Below, in pieces: positions 11,434-21,770 of a stretch of 64,000 nucleotides of DNA. Origin of the DNA: Oncomelania hupensis. Its lineage: Eukaryota; Mollusca; Gastropoda; Littorinimorpha; Pomatiopsidae. The position numbers and the translations under genes were made by a program. The notes below the pieces were generated by a model, which had not been told where the DNA came from, ran no database searches, and saw only the letters and a program-made list of their open reading frames with translations. Each line of letters opens with the position of its first letter. Position 1 is the stretch's first letter. The stretch spans positions 78,643,442 through 78,707,441 of the forward strand of contig CM072514.1 in assembly GCA_036898135.1 (NCBI GenBank). Direction: 5' to 3'.

Positions 11434-11640
11434 ATCAGTCAAGGCGCTTGCATTTGGAAAATGACCTCACCCGATTTATTGCAAATTTGGTTTTACCTCG
11501 GAGGCACAGGTGAAGTCTAAGTCCGTACCATACTTAAACCGAATCCCTCTAGTAGTCTGGAATAAAATGGCAAATTATAACGTCGCCATGATGACGTCAC
11601 TCGATATGCATACTTTTTTTTGGTCATCTGGTAGGGTTCA
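11434..11640 (+). repeat. Flank duplicate 1 (partner 13884-14090)
   Basis: This 207-bp non-LINE sequence follows LINE copy A. An equally long sequence with only a handful of differences follows LINE copy B at 13884-14090. Copy B begins exactly where duplicate 1 ends. Confidence 0.88.
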
Positions 11641-12022
11641 ATCAATCAACATTGGCAGGACACGCACTTTTCCAGGAGCAGACATTGGAAGTGACCACGA
11701 TCTCGTGATGATGTCTTTCCGGCTCCATTTGAAGAGAGTAAATACAGCAAAGTGCACTAGGCTGAAGCAAGACCCGGAGGTGGCAAAAATATTTCAGGCC
11801 ACAATTGGAGGGAAATTTGCACCACTGCTTATTTTGGGGGCAGGCGAAGTAGATGTCAACACCATGACCAATACCTTCAACTCAGCTGTAACAGATGCCG
11901 CCACTGAGATCCTTGGCAAGCACCGACCAACGAAGAAGCCGTGGATCACACCTGAACTTTTGGATCTGTGTGATAAACGAAGAGAGTTAAAAAAAGAAAA
12001 AGAACGCCTCACAGGGAGCTGA
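11641..12022 (+). pseudogene. LINE copy B: C-terminal endonuclease part
   Basis: The frame carries GRTRTFPGADIGSDHDLVMM, which contains the S-D-H catalytic signature of apurinic-type endonucleases. It continues with KKPWITPELLDLCDKRRELK and hits a stop at 12020. The reverse transcriptase continues in another frame from about 12030, so one frameshift separates the two. The N-terminal catalytic residues are missing. Confidence 0.82.
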
Positions 12023-12059
12023 TGTCTACCGAAAAATCAACAATGACATCCGAAAAGGC

Positions 12060-13877
12060 ATGCGCACAGCAAAGGAGAACTGGATAGAAGATCAATGCCA
12101 GGAAATAGAGAACAATCTGAACAAGAACAACAGCAAGAAGGCCTACCAGACTGTGAAGCGGCTGACAAGTGTTAAACAGCCGAAAGTCTCCACTATCCAA
12201 AGCAAGTCTGGCATTTGCCTTACAGAAGAACAAGAAGTCTTGGACAGATGGACAGAGTACTGCTCTGACCTTTACAACCATACACCAAATGGAGACCCAT
12301 CAGTTCTAGCATGTCCCGAGAGCAGAGAAGAAGAAGAAATCCTCCCAATTCTCCGGGAAGAAGTTGAGGCAGCAGTGCAATCGCTGAAGAAAGGGAAGTC
12401 AGCGGGAGTGGACAACATACCAGCGGAACTGCTACAAGCAGGAGGAGAAGCGATGACTGATGCTCTCACCATTATCTGTAACAAGATCTGGCAGAGTGGG
12501 GAATGGCCTACATCATGGACCCAGTCGCTTGTCATCACTCTTCCCAAAAAAGGTAACCTTCAGGAGTGTGAAAATTACCGCACCATCAGCCTCATCAGCC
12601 ATCCCAGCAAGGTCCTCCTGAAAATAATACTCAACAGGTTGAAACCACAAGCTGAACAAATCATAGCTGAAGAACAAGCAGGATTCATGGCAGGGCGAAG
12701 TACCACTGAACAGATTTTCAACCTCAGAATAATCTGTGAGAAATACCTACAGCACCAACAACATCTATATCATGTGTTCATAGACTTCAAGAAGGCATTT
12801 GACCGAGTCTGGCATGCAGCTCTATGGGCAACCATGAAAGTGTACAACATCAGCCCTAAAATTATAGAAGTCATCAAAAGCCTGTATGACAAGGCTACCA
12901 GTGCAGTCCTCCATAACAGCGTCATCGGGAACTGGTTCAGAACAACAATCGGTGTGCGTCAAGGATGCCTACTCTCTCCAACACTCTTCAACATCTTCCT
13001 AGAGCGCATCATGTCAGATGCTCTTGCAGATCACGAAGGCACAGTCAGCATAGGGGGCAGAGCAATCTCCAATCTTCGTTTTGCGGATGATATTGATGGA
13101 TTGGCTGGAGAGGAACAAGAACTTGAACAGCTTGTACAGAGGCTTGACACCACCTCCAGAGCTTATGGAATGGAAATAAGTGCAGAGAAGACCAAAATGA
13201 TGACCAACAACACCAATGGCATCAACACGGACATCAAAGTACAAGGCCAATCCCTCAACACAGTGCACAGCTTCAAATATTTAGGAGCCATTGTGTCAGA
13301 CAATGGGTCTCGACAGGAAGTCCTCTCCAGGATCGCACAAACAACTGCTGCCCTGACAAGGTTGAAGCCCATTTGGAAAGACAGAACCATCAGTCTACAT
13401 TCCAAAGTAAGACTGCTGCGCTCTCTGGTCATCTCCATCTTCCTATATGCTTGCGAAGCATGGACCCTCACAGCAGATCTCCAACGAAGAATACAAAGCA
13501 TGGAGATGAGGTGCTACAGAAGACTTCTGTGCATTTCCTATACCCAACACATCACCAACGTTGAAGTCCGACAGACCATCACACAAGCCATTGGACAACA
13601 CGATGACCTGCTCACAGTGGTGAAGAAACGGAAACTCCGATGGTATGGCCACGTCACCAGATCATCAGGTCTTGCAAAGACCATCCTGCAAAGCACTGTG
13701 CAAGGGGGTAGAAGAAGAGGGAGACCGAAAAAGAGGTGGGAGGACAACATCCGAAAATGGACTGGTTTGAAACTGAGCGAAGCCATGTGGGTTGCTGAGG
13801 ACAGAGAAAGATGGAGTACGCTGGTTAAACGATCATCTGTGGTGCCTCTACGACCTCCGAGTTACGGGATAGGTTAG
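12060..13877 (+). CDS. LINE reverse transcriptase (605 codons open)
   Basis: An open frame of 605 codons encodes the reverse transcriptase that copies element RNA at a nicked target. Visible motifs in order are LPKKGNLQECENYRTISLIS (about residue 165), AGFMAGRSTTEQIF, HVFIDFKKAFDRVW (about 238, first catalytic Asp), GVRQGCLLSPTLFNIF (about 300), LRFADDIDGLAGE (about 341, catalytic ADD) and FKYLGAIVSDNGS. The C-terminal region has LRWYGHVTRSSGLAKTI and GGRRRGRPKKRWEDNI and ends near the tail. The frame is intact, but the upstream endonuclease is truncated and frameshifted, so the element is unlikely to move by itself. Confidence 0.92.
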   Translation: MRTAKENWIEDQCQEIENNLNKNNSKKAYQTVKRLTSVKQPKVSTIQSKSGICLTEEQEVLDRWTEYCSDLYNHTPNGDPSVLACPESREEEEILPILREEVEAAVQSLKKGKSAGVDNIPAELLQAGGEAMTDALTIICNKIWQSGEWPTSWTQSLVITLPKKGNLQECENYRTISLISHPSKVLLKIILNRLKPQAEQIIAEEQAGFMAGRSTTEQIFNLRIICEKYLQHQQHLYHVFIDFKKAFDRVWHAALWATMKVYNISPKIIEVIKSLYDKATSAVLHNSVIGNWFRTTIGVRQGCLLSPTLFNIFLERIMSDALADHEGTVSIGGRAISNLRFADDIDGLAGEEQELEQLVQRLDTTSRAYGMEISAEKTKMMTNNTNGINTDIKVQGQSLNTVHSFKYLGAIVSDNGSRQEVLSRIAQTTAALTRLKPIWKDRTISLHSKVRLLRSLVISIFLYACEAWTLTADLQRRIQSMEMRCYRRLLCISYTQHITNVEVRQTITQAIGQHDDLLTVVKKRKLRWYGHVTRSSGLAKTILQSTVQGGRRRGRPKKRWEDNIRKWTGLKLSEAMWVAEDRERWSTLVKRSSVVPLRPPSYGIG

Positions 13878-13883
13878 GATAGG

Positions 13884-14090
13884 ATCAGTCAAGGCGCTTG
13901 TATCTGGAAAATGACCTCACCCGATTTATTGCAAATTTGGTTTTACCTCGGAGGCACAGGTGAAGTCTAAGTCCGTACCATACTTAAACCAAATCCCTCC
14001 AGTAGTCTGGAATAAAATGGCAAATTATAACGTCGTCATGATGACGTCACTCGATATGCATACTTATTTTTGGTCATCTGGTGGGGTTCA
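13884..14090 (+). repeat. Flank duplicate 2 (partner 11434-11640)
   Basis: It begins with the same ATCAGTCAAGGC that flanks LINE copy A and ends with GTGGGGTTCA against GTAGGGTTCA in duplicate 1. After it, unrelated sequence continues. Confidence 0.88.
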
Positions 14091-14274
14091 CTATTTTATT
14101 ACTAAATTCTAAGTTTCAAATAAACCCGTTCATTAGTTTCAGAGAAAAGTGCCCAAATTTCACCTCCCGATGGACGGACGCTGGACGGACGTCTGACACA
14201 GGACGGATGGACAAAGTTAAACACAATAGCTCTTGAGCTGATGTTAAAGCTCCGGAACTAATAACTCTCGTTAA

Positions 14275-15067
14275 TTGCACCGTCATAATAAACATACAGC
14301 TGCGTAAGCATACATTTTCCTAAGCTATTAACATTTAACTTATGATTCTTTGAGGCATGATGGATTTCAATGAGGCACACATACTAAATTTGGTCAACCT
14401 CGCTCTAAGGTTAAGGTAATTGAAGCTGTCCAAAGTCGGTTCGTATAGGTACTTTGAAAGGACGTTGACCCTCAACTATTACAGCCATGAAGTCCTAGCT
14501 GGTCGTATTTAGAGATAATTTATTGATCTTTCATATTTGTTCCGTTTTTGCATTGACCTAGAAGGTCAATGTTATTTTAGGCCTTACACACATAAAAATA
14601 TTTCTCATTGTTCAGTAGAACGGCTGTATATTTGACCCATAGTATGCAACAACATTGGATTAGTATGCAACAACATTGGATTATTTGATCATATAATTAT
14701 GAGCATCAGAGGTCGCGTGAAGGTCAAAGTCACCCAAGGTCAGGAAGATCAAGGTCATCATCCTAAGGTCAGGAAGATCAAGGTCATCATCCCAAGGTCA
14801 GGAAGATCAAGGTCATCATCCCAAGGTCATTGGGTGGAGTTTGGTATAATACAACTTTTGTAGTAGTTTATTTGATCGTACGTGAGTATATTTTGGAACC
14901 GGAGATCAAGGTCATTTCAAAGCCAATATCATTGAAAGATCAAAGTCGATATTACTTTGCATTTTAATGCCACCGTTTCATTTCATTTTTTCTTGGCACT
15001 CATTTTCATGTTAAATATCGCAAGTTCCATAGAGCACATGAGTCATATGGTTTTTGCTCTTCTAGTT
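14275..15067 (+). repeat. AAGGTCA-rich dispersed repeat with amplified motif array
   Basis: This copy lacks the first 200-300 bp of the family. At 14749-14757, 14778-14786 and 14807-14815 it has TCAAGGTCA three times, spaced by exactly 29 bp, inside a short tandem expansion. Single AAGGTCA motifs lie on either side. It ends near 'gagtcatatggtttttgctcttctag'. Confidence 0.87.
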
Positions 15068-16156
15068 CAAACATATATAGGCTTAAGCGAACTAGAAGAT
15101 TTCCCCCGAAAGAGGGCAACTCAATCGATTTAACAGTGATTCATACAAACATCCAAAATAATAAATATGCACAGTTGTCACGTCACCCGAATGGGTTCAG
15201 TGACTTCAGCTCAACAGCGAGTTTTGGTATACAAACTCAAACTAAAAAAAAAAACTAACACAAATGCCAGACGAACATTTACACTCTTTTATTCAACATA
15301 CAATCACACAGGAAAATGGAGAATCTAACCCTACCTCAACCCCTAGCCAGTCCCACAACCCCAACAATTAACAATCAGTTACCTCCCTTGCCTAATCTGT
15401 AACCCCCTTGACACTGGACACAAGATGCCAACACAATCAAGATATAACAATATGAGTATAAAGATGAAATAACACAACTGATGGCTTAAGTGTTCAGTCA
15501 CCAAGACTTGAGGAAAAGTATTTAATTACTGTCAAACTCTTTATACACCGTGAACCATAACGCTCTTCAATCGGAGCTGATTAATCTGTCTGGAGTTGCC
15601 CTAAGGTCTTGCATCTATCACAGACTGTAGTAAATAGTCACAGGTTTATGTATATGTTTATGTGCGTGTAAAGTTGTATGTATGCTTGTGAATGTGCACG
15701 ATCCTGAGTGGATGAACCAGGCAGTAGTCCTCCCGGTGGCCAGGGTCTTGTAGCGGCAAAGGTCTCACACCGCCTCAGTCCGGCACCAAAGACACCAGAG
15801 GATAGAGCCACAGCATCCATTACCCAACAGCATCAATAGAAGCACGTAGAGGTGGACGGAGAAACACGTAGGAACAGAATGTAGAAGTACAGTAGTAATA
15901 GGCCCAATGTGGTCGACAAAATAAACCGTCTTAATAGGCTACCTCTACAATGTAAACAATACATGGGAAATAACTCCTTCCGCCGTCCGCCATCTTGACC
16001 TGTTTACTTATGCATCATAACAATTCATAATTCTTCTACAATTTATATAACTTCTTATGAACATGATTATTTATATTACAAATGCATTATAAATCCATTC
16101 CTGGTCAACAATCTTCATTCATCCTCTCTCATAATCATCTAGCAGTTATAATACAT
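15068..16156. other. Intron sequence, nothing recognised
   Basis: The 3' end of the AAGGTCA family reappears near 17486-17505, which suggests that 15068-17485 is a composite insertion into that repeat. I could not find clear terminal repeats for it. Confidence 0.4.
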
Positions 16157-16600
16157 CGTCACATGGAGGCATGGTGGTCTTATGGTAGTGCTTTGGCTTG
16201 CGGATCTGAAGGTCCCGGGTTCGAGCCCTGGCCGGGCCATTGTGTTGTGTCACTGGGAAAGACACTTTACTCCCGTTTCCTACTCCTTCGGATGAGAGTA
16301 TAAACCGAGGTCTAGTCTGTGTGTCGCATACATTCCATCATAACGGACTTTAAAGATTCTGACGCTCATGTCCTAGACGGGTGAGTGCCGGTAACAAGAA
16401 CACATCCAGCATGCACTTGGTCCTTCTCCCCATCCCTGGCTGCCCAGGATTGTGCTCAGTTGTCCGTGCGTCAGACCATGCGCCCAAAGGCTGCGGTTGG
16501 GCATCTCGGGCGGTTTGAGTTAGATCTTGTATCGGCCAGCGCTTTGAACTGATATTGTTCGTTGGGAAAAAGCGCTATTTAAATATCCTTATCATGTTCA
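16157..16600 (+). mobile_element. tRNA-headed SINE (family S1), long copy
   Basis: The head GGCATGGTGGTCTTATGGTA and the B box GGTTCGAGCC (16218-16227) resemble a tRNA. The body includes GACACTTTACTCCCGTTTCC, GGACTTTAAAGATTCTGACG and TCAGTTGTCCGTGCGTCAGA, and the copy ends near AGCGCTATTTAAATATCC. The copy at 58118-58552 is its mirror on the other strand. Confidence 0.88.
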
Positions 16601-17644
16601 TCACCCCTCTAGCATACTATAATACGTCGTCACCGTTGACCTCGTTTTCGCAACAACGTCAACAACATTTATCCATTTCACATAATCATTTTAAAAAATC
16701 ATAAAAATGCTATTTATCAAAATATATCCCTTTCCCCCTCATCCTTCATCATTCATTCATGTACGCATGCTCAGAGTGTATAACAACTACAAGAACTAAG
16801 ATACTGGGCACCCACTCATCTTCAGTTTCCTTACCTTCAGTTTCCTTGGTTTGTGAGGTTACAGACACACACAACACCACACCACCGTATAACATGATAC
16901 AGTCTGTAGAGAGTAGATGGTTCGTTCGTGTGTTACTGGTCCCAGAACACCCTGGCACTGGCGGAGTGCACAGGCCTTTGGGTGGTCTCTAAAATAAGAA
17001 CACGCACCCTTAGGAACACACCCTACACCTATCACAAAGAAATGGTGGCAGTGACATTCCTCCTCACTGTGACAAATTTACTTTATTACCACAGCGTTGA
17101 CAGTATACTGGACATTCTTGCTCTTACTAAAGAAAACAAGACCTTGGGTGGTACCAAACACAAAACACAACCCTTGTAGAAGGAGCCTACACCTATCATC
17201 TGATAGTGGCAATTACAATCTACCCAGTCAGACCACAAGCGCTACCAACCTTACTCTAACCCTCTTCGCCGTTTCTCCCAGCTCACAACTCAAGGCGCAG
17301 AACTACGCTCAGGTTTCTAGTAGCAACTTAGACTAGGTATCCTAAATTCATAACTTACACTACACAATACAAATGCTGATTCAAACGTCGCACATCGCAC
17401 ATCGCACCCTCAGAGATATGAAACTATACACTATATACACTCCATTATCTTAGTGTGCGTCAAAACTCCTGTCGTCACAACAATCATATAGGCTTTGCCC
17501 TTCTAGATATATTTGACAATAAAGTTGTATTTATTGTAAAAAAAAAAAAAAAAAAAAAAAGGGTGGGGTAGGGGTTATCTGAGAGTATTGGAACGAACCG
17601 AATGTCATCGAATTGTTGGCCTGATTTTGCCTGTCTGACAACAG
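16601..17644. other. Intron sequence with a degenerate tandem repeat
   Basis: The passages at 16970-17050 and 17140-17210 share 'tttgggtggt', 'acaccctacacctatca' and 'tggcagt/tggcaat', so about 170 bp is repeated twice with much divergence. A poly-A run lies at 17539-17560. The end is the polypyrimidine-poor acceptor CTGACAACAG of the next exon. Confidence 0.5.
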
Positions 17645-17804
17645 AGGATTGTGACGAATGTTTACATTTCACGGAAAATTTGATGTCCTGGGAATTGCCC
17701 GGTGTTGGCCAATACCTGGTCGCTATGCTTGCCGATGGGTTGATTTTCTTCACGCTCACGCTCTTACTGGATAAAGGCATACTGCAGAGAACGTGGTCCA
17801 TATC
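17645..17804 (+). CDS. ABCA3: ABCA exon: last membrane segment of second domain
   Basis: Acceptor ACAACAG and donor ATC|GTGAGT; the exon enters at phase 1 and leaves at phase 2. The translation EDCDECLHFTENLMSW is followed by ELPGVGQYLVAMLADGLIFF and TLTLLLDKGILQRTWS. This matches the ABCA3 pattern APGVGRFVASMAASG...LLFLIETNLLQRL, the last helix before the cytoplasmic linker. Confidence 0.88.
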
Positions 17805-17934
17805 GTGAGTATTAGGCTAAGCTCACATTAAGGTAGCTGGTACGTTGAAATCGGATTGTATAGAATCACCCACCCACCCCACTCCCTCCCTCCCCCCAAA
17901 AATAAAATAAAATAAAATAATAATAATAATAATA

Positions 17935-18530
17935 ATTTTTAAAAAAAAATCTAGATTTTTGCAAATCTCTGCGAGATGAGTCCTAAATAGTAAAAAAAAA
18001 AAAAAAACAATTTAAAAAACACAACAACTGTTTGTCAGTCCGTCTGCCTGTCCGCCGTGCAAAACTTGCAAGTAGATTAATATCTCAGAACCTTTTTCAA
18101 CTATTACATTGGTCCTGATTTGGCTCAGAAGAGTCCGCTGGACCTAAAGCAATAACCATGTAATGTAATGTTTCAACTATCACAACCAAATTTGGTAAGA
18201 TGGTGTATACTAATGAGACCTCATAAATGATATTTATGTGAATGAATGACTTTATTTCAAGGTTAAGGTCACAGGGTAAACAAATGTTTGTCAAAATCGA
18301 CAAATTTTCACAACTATCCAGGTAAGATGGTGTATATTAATGAAACCTCATAAATGATATGTGAATGAATGACTTCACTTCAAGGTTAAGGTCACAGGGT
18401 AAATAAATGTTAGTCAAAAATGACAAATTTTCACAAAATTTCACCTTTTTCTTATTAATTTTGAGCTTATGATTTTTTGAGGTATGATAGATATCAATGA
18501 GAAACACACCCTATGCACATTTGGTCACTC
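17935..18530 (+). repeat. AAGGTCA-family repeat, 5' half, internally duplicated
   Basis: It holds the family start (CAAATCTCTGCGAGATGAGT) and the CTGTC/CCGTC block. A segment of about 120 bp ('aagatggtgtata' to 'gacaaattttcacaa') then occurs twice, at about 18195-18310 and 18325-18440. A 66-bp retroposed tail sits at 18105-18170. The 3' half is absent; a LINE fragment abuts at 18532. Confidence 0.8.
18105..18170 (+). mobile_element. Tail-only retroposon of family R1 (66 bp) with 10-bp TSD
   Basis: TTTCAACTAT at 18095-18104 and 18171-18180 flanks an insert that is just the R1 3' end: GGTCCTGATTTGGCTCAGAA, GAGTCCGCTGGACCTAAAGC and a short irregular tail. The host AAGGTCA repeat resumes exactly after the second duplicate, which confirms the boundaries. 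Confidence 0.9.
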
Positions 18531-18531
18531 C

Positions 18532-18632
18532 AAAGCGAAGCCACGAGGTTTGCTGAGGGCAGAGAAAGATGCGGTACGCTGGTTAATCGATCTTCTGTGG
18601 TGCCCCAACGACTCCCTAGCTACGGGTAGATA
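18532..18632 (+). pseudogene. RTE-like LINE, 3'-end fragment
   Basis: About 100 bp matches the LINE end (…GAGGTTTGCTGAGGGCAGAG … AACGACTCCCTAGCTACGGG) and runs into a GATAGGATAGA tail. Confidence 0.8.
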
Positions 18633-18707
18633 GGATAGATGAGTGAATGACATTGGAAAGGACGTTTTTAGAAATGTGTCAATAAATTGGGTGATCTGTA
18701 GTGCTAG

Positions 18708-18711
<4 letters not shown>

Positions 18712-18756
<45 letters not shown>

Positions 18757-18772
18757 CCATCATCATTATCAT
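18712..18772. repeat. (ATC)n microsatellite
   Basis: About 20 repeats of ATC with a few interruptions at the right end. Confidence 0.95.
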
Positions 18773-18779
18773 AATCAGT

Positions 18780-19820
18780 GCTCTTACCTGGTTTAGGTCT
18801 TATCTCTCAGAAAGAAAACAAACTGTTCTCGTAAATGGCATTAAATCTACCACACAACCGCTTGATTTTGACGTTCCTCAAGGTTCTTTGCTTGGCCCTG
18901 TTCTGTTCATACTGTACACCTTACCTCTCTCACGTCTCATTAACTCACATTCTGTTTGCCACGAAATGTATGCTGGTGACACCCAACTTAATCACTCTGA
19001 CTCTCCTTCTAACTACAGTTATTTAGTTCGGACCCTTCAAGATTGTGTCACTGAGGTAAAATCGTGGATGTCAAACAACCGCCTCAAGTTCAATGATAAC
19101 AAAACTGAGGCTCTCCGTTTTTCTCCGTCATCTGCAGACCCCTCTTCTCTTCCCTCAACGATCACTGTTGGAACTACTTCTATTTCTTTTATCTAACACT
19201 GTTCGCGACCTTGGGTTTTTTCTCGATCAGGATCTCTCCATGCAGCAACACATTGCAAAAACTTGTCAGGTTGCATACATTGAACTTAGACGCATAAGCT
19301 CCATTCGACAGTATCTCACACAAGAAGCAACAAAACACTAGTTAACGCATTCATTCTGTCTAGATTGGATTCTTGTAATTCACTCCTCGTGGGTTGCACA
19401 AAGTCCTTAGACCTCTTCAGCAAGTCCAAAACTCTGCAGCTAAACTCATCTTCAAAGCACGGAAATCACAGCATTGCACGCCTTTCTTTTAAGAACTACA
19501 CTGGCTCCCAGTTGAGCAACGAATTAAATATAAAACCTCATGTCTTTGCTACCACATCATCTCTGAAACTGCTCCTAGCTATCTTTCTGAACTTTTGACT
19601 GTCTATGTTCCTTCTCGCTCTCTCCGCTCGTCTGCAGATGAAAGGATGTTCCGTATACCAGAATGCCACAGGGTGAGACACGGTGGTCGAGCCTTCAGTT
19701 TTCTTCTCCGTTCAGACCTGGAACTCGCTACCTCGGTCCGTTTGTCACTGTCCTTCACTAGCGGCTTTTAAAATCAACTTGAAGACGCATCTTTTTAGAG
19801 AGGCCTTTTCTTAGGCGCCC
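18780..19820 (+). pseudogene. CR1/jockey-like LINE fragment, reverse transcriptase C-terminal half
   Basis: Several frames must be joined. They show DVPQGSLLGPVLFILYTLPL, CHEMYAGDTQLNHSD (the ADD box decayed to AGD), VKSWMSNNRLKFNDNKTEAL, TVRDLGFFLDQDLSMQQHIA, ACQVAYIELRRISSIRQYL-like sequence and near the end FKINLKTHLFREAFS. At least four frameshifts or stops make it non-functional. It differs from the RTE-like family and resembles CR1-type pol common in molluscs. Confidence 0.87.
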
Positions 19821-19915
19821 TGAGTGAGTGTTTTTGGGTGTTGGGATGTGTATGTGGTTGCGTGTTATTGACCAATGCCTACGCATGTTGTGTTTACATT
19901 ATTTTGTGTAAAGAT

Positions 19916-20060
<145 letters not shown>

Positions 20061-20323
20061 GGAACGCTTTTAGCGTGCTCGAGTTTTGATCTTGATTTGG
20101 GACACTGCACAGCCGGTTTTGGGCTCTTGTGCAATAGTCTTGCGACTTGTGAGAGCACGTTAATTTCACTTGATCGTGGCTTTTATCTTAAGAGACCGGG
20201 GCGAGTTTACAGTTTAAAACCCAAAACAAAAACAAAGCATTGAGCATGGTCGAATCTTACAGAAAACACATGGAACTCAAGGCACCTGCGCCTCAGGGTT
20301 GGTTTGCCTTTTGTTGTATACAG
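20061..20323. other. Intron sequence before linker exon
   Basis: Nothing was recognised except the acceptor TTGTATACAG at its end. Confidence 0.4.
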
Positions 20324-20444
20324 TTCCAGCACTGCTGTTGGAATATTGCTTCGCCGCAAAAGCTCCGTGGTGGGACGAGAGGATGACGACGTGGCAGCAG
20401 AGAGATATCGCATTACTTCCACACCCCTTCGTCACCTTTTTGAG
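20324..20444 (+). CDS. ABCA3: ABCA exon: cytoplasmic linker before second ATPase domain
   Basis: The acceptor TATACAG and donor GAG|GTCAGT bound a 121-bp exon that enters at phase 2 and leaves at phase 0. That is exactly what is needed to link 17804 with 24612; without this exon the frame does not close. The translation SSTAVGILLRRKSSVVGRED continues DDVAAERYRITSTPLRHLFE. This matches the ABCA linker motif DVADERTRI, which sits just before the second nucleotide-binding domain. Confidence 0.85.
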
Positions 20445-20639
20445 GTCAGTTTACCTCACACGGAATCTTCTGTTTCTATCTCTATCTCGCTCTGTCTCTC
20501 TTTTTTTTTCTTTTATATATGACCGTCTGTACAAAGGCGTTTTCAGATGAGTGGAGACCACTTTTTGTTTGTCCTGTTCACGAACTTCTATAAACTAAAA
20601 ATCATTAAGTAACTTCGTGAAGTCCAGTCAAGAAAATGT

Positions 20640-21290
20640 CATTTTTATTGGCGGGGTCGTGGCTTAACGTTATCCTAGCGAAGCAAAATGAAAACATGGA
20701 ATGACATGCCTCTATCTGAACTCTCTGCCAAAACAATTATCCAATCGGCTCAGCCCAAGTTTGAGATTCACCTCAAAATGCGTTTAGAAAATGGCGAAGC
20801 AAAATGACCTTGACCTTGGAGAAAGTACAAATTCCAATAATCTGACATGTTTAGCAGTAGTTAAAGTGTTCGGAAAGTAAAAATGATAAATTTCGGTTCA
20901 GTTATTCTTGGGATAAAGTAAAAAATGTGCTTTGAACAAAAATGTAAAAATTTGTAGCGACCGACTGCCGAAAACCGAACTCCTACTGAGGATGGTCCGT
21001 GATTTGAAGTACCTATATATATCAAAACTCAATAAAATCGCTTTAGCTGTTTTTGAGATATTGAGCCAAACGTATTTAGCAACAAAAGGACTCCAAAGAC
21101 CTTGACCTTTGCATGAGAGCAACTATGATAGCACGAGAGGTAAGCCGCTAACCTAGGTAATGCTCTTGTGATGTTTGGTCAAAATCCATCGGGTGGTTCT
21201 TGAGATATTGCTTCCAAATGCCCGAAGGACGGATTGACTGACCGACAGACCAGTCCACATTTGGCTAGTTCTGATTCCCAACAGTATTTT
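20640..21290 (+). repeat. Dispersed repeat, family of 40570-41715
   Basis: Shared phrases include 'gaccttgacctttg', 'tttggtcaaaatcc', 'gtggttcttgaga', then 'gactgac' repeats. No open frame was seen. It looks like a non-autonomous element of unknown class. Confidence 0.7.
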
Positions 21291-21770
21291 TATGTTATTG
21301 CAATGACTGATTGAACAGCAAGATTTAAAATACTGGGAAATCTCAGTTTTACACTTAATCTTTGACTCTTGACTTTGCAAATGCAGACCACGGAATGATA
21401 TACAGTGCGAACCATATGATTTACTCATATTATTTTCAACCTTCGTTCGTCACCATCTTTGTTCTTCATCGTTTGTCAGCCTCTTTGTTCTTCACTTTTT
21501 GTTATCCTCTTTCTTCTTTGTGGCTTGTCATCCTCTTTGTTCTTTATCGTGTGTCGTATTCTTTGTTCTTCATCATTTGCCAGTCACGTTGTTCTGAGTC
21601 GTTTTTGTTATGATTGAGAAGCACACAATAGATCCGATCATTTTATTTTGCAAAGCATGCAATAACAGCGTGCATTTACATTTGATTTGATTTTGCGTTG
21701 TTGTTAGAAGAAGCTTTGTATACTGTTAATAATTTTCGTCGGTCGGTGTTGCTGAAATTTTTCTGGAATT

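Larger units (their letters stand above)
11641..13883 (+). mobile_element. RTE-like non-LTR retrotransposon, copy B (nearly complete ORF2)
   Basis: Copy B starts inside the endonuclease (5' truncated) and runs through the reverse transcriptase to a (GGATA)n-like tail. It is the best copy of this family here. Dead relatives are at 6190-6420, 10911-11433, 18532-18632, 21771-23977, 25440-25660, 49812-50332 and 63003-63085. The clade call (RTE-like) rests on the short tandem tail and the type of C-terminus and needs a phylogeny. Confidence 0.88.

Noticed and set aside
14749..14815. CRISPR-like array
   Set aside because: The 29-bp spacing comes from a short tandem expansion within a eukaryotic dispersed repeat; there are no unique spacers.
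20324..20522. Longer independent gene at the linker exon
   Set aside because: Only 20324-20444 fits the ABCA phases and linker motif; the remaining frame is intronic TC-rich sequence.
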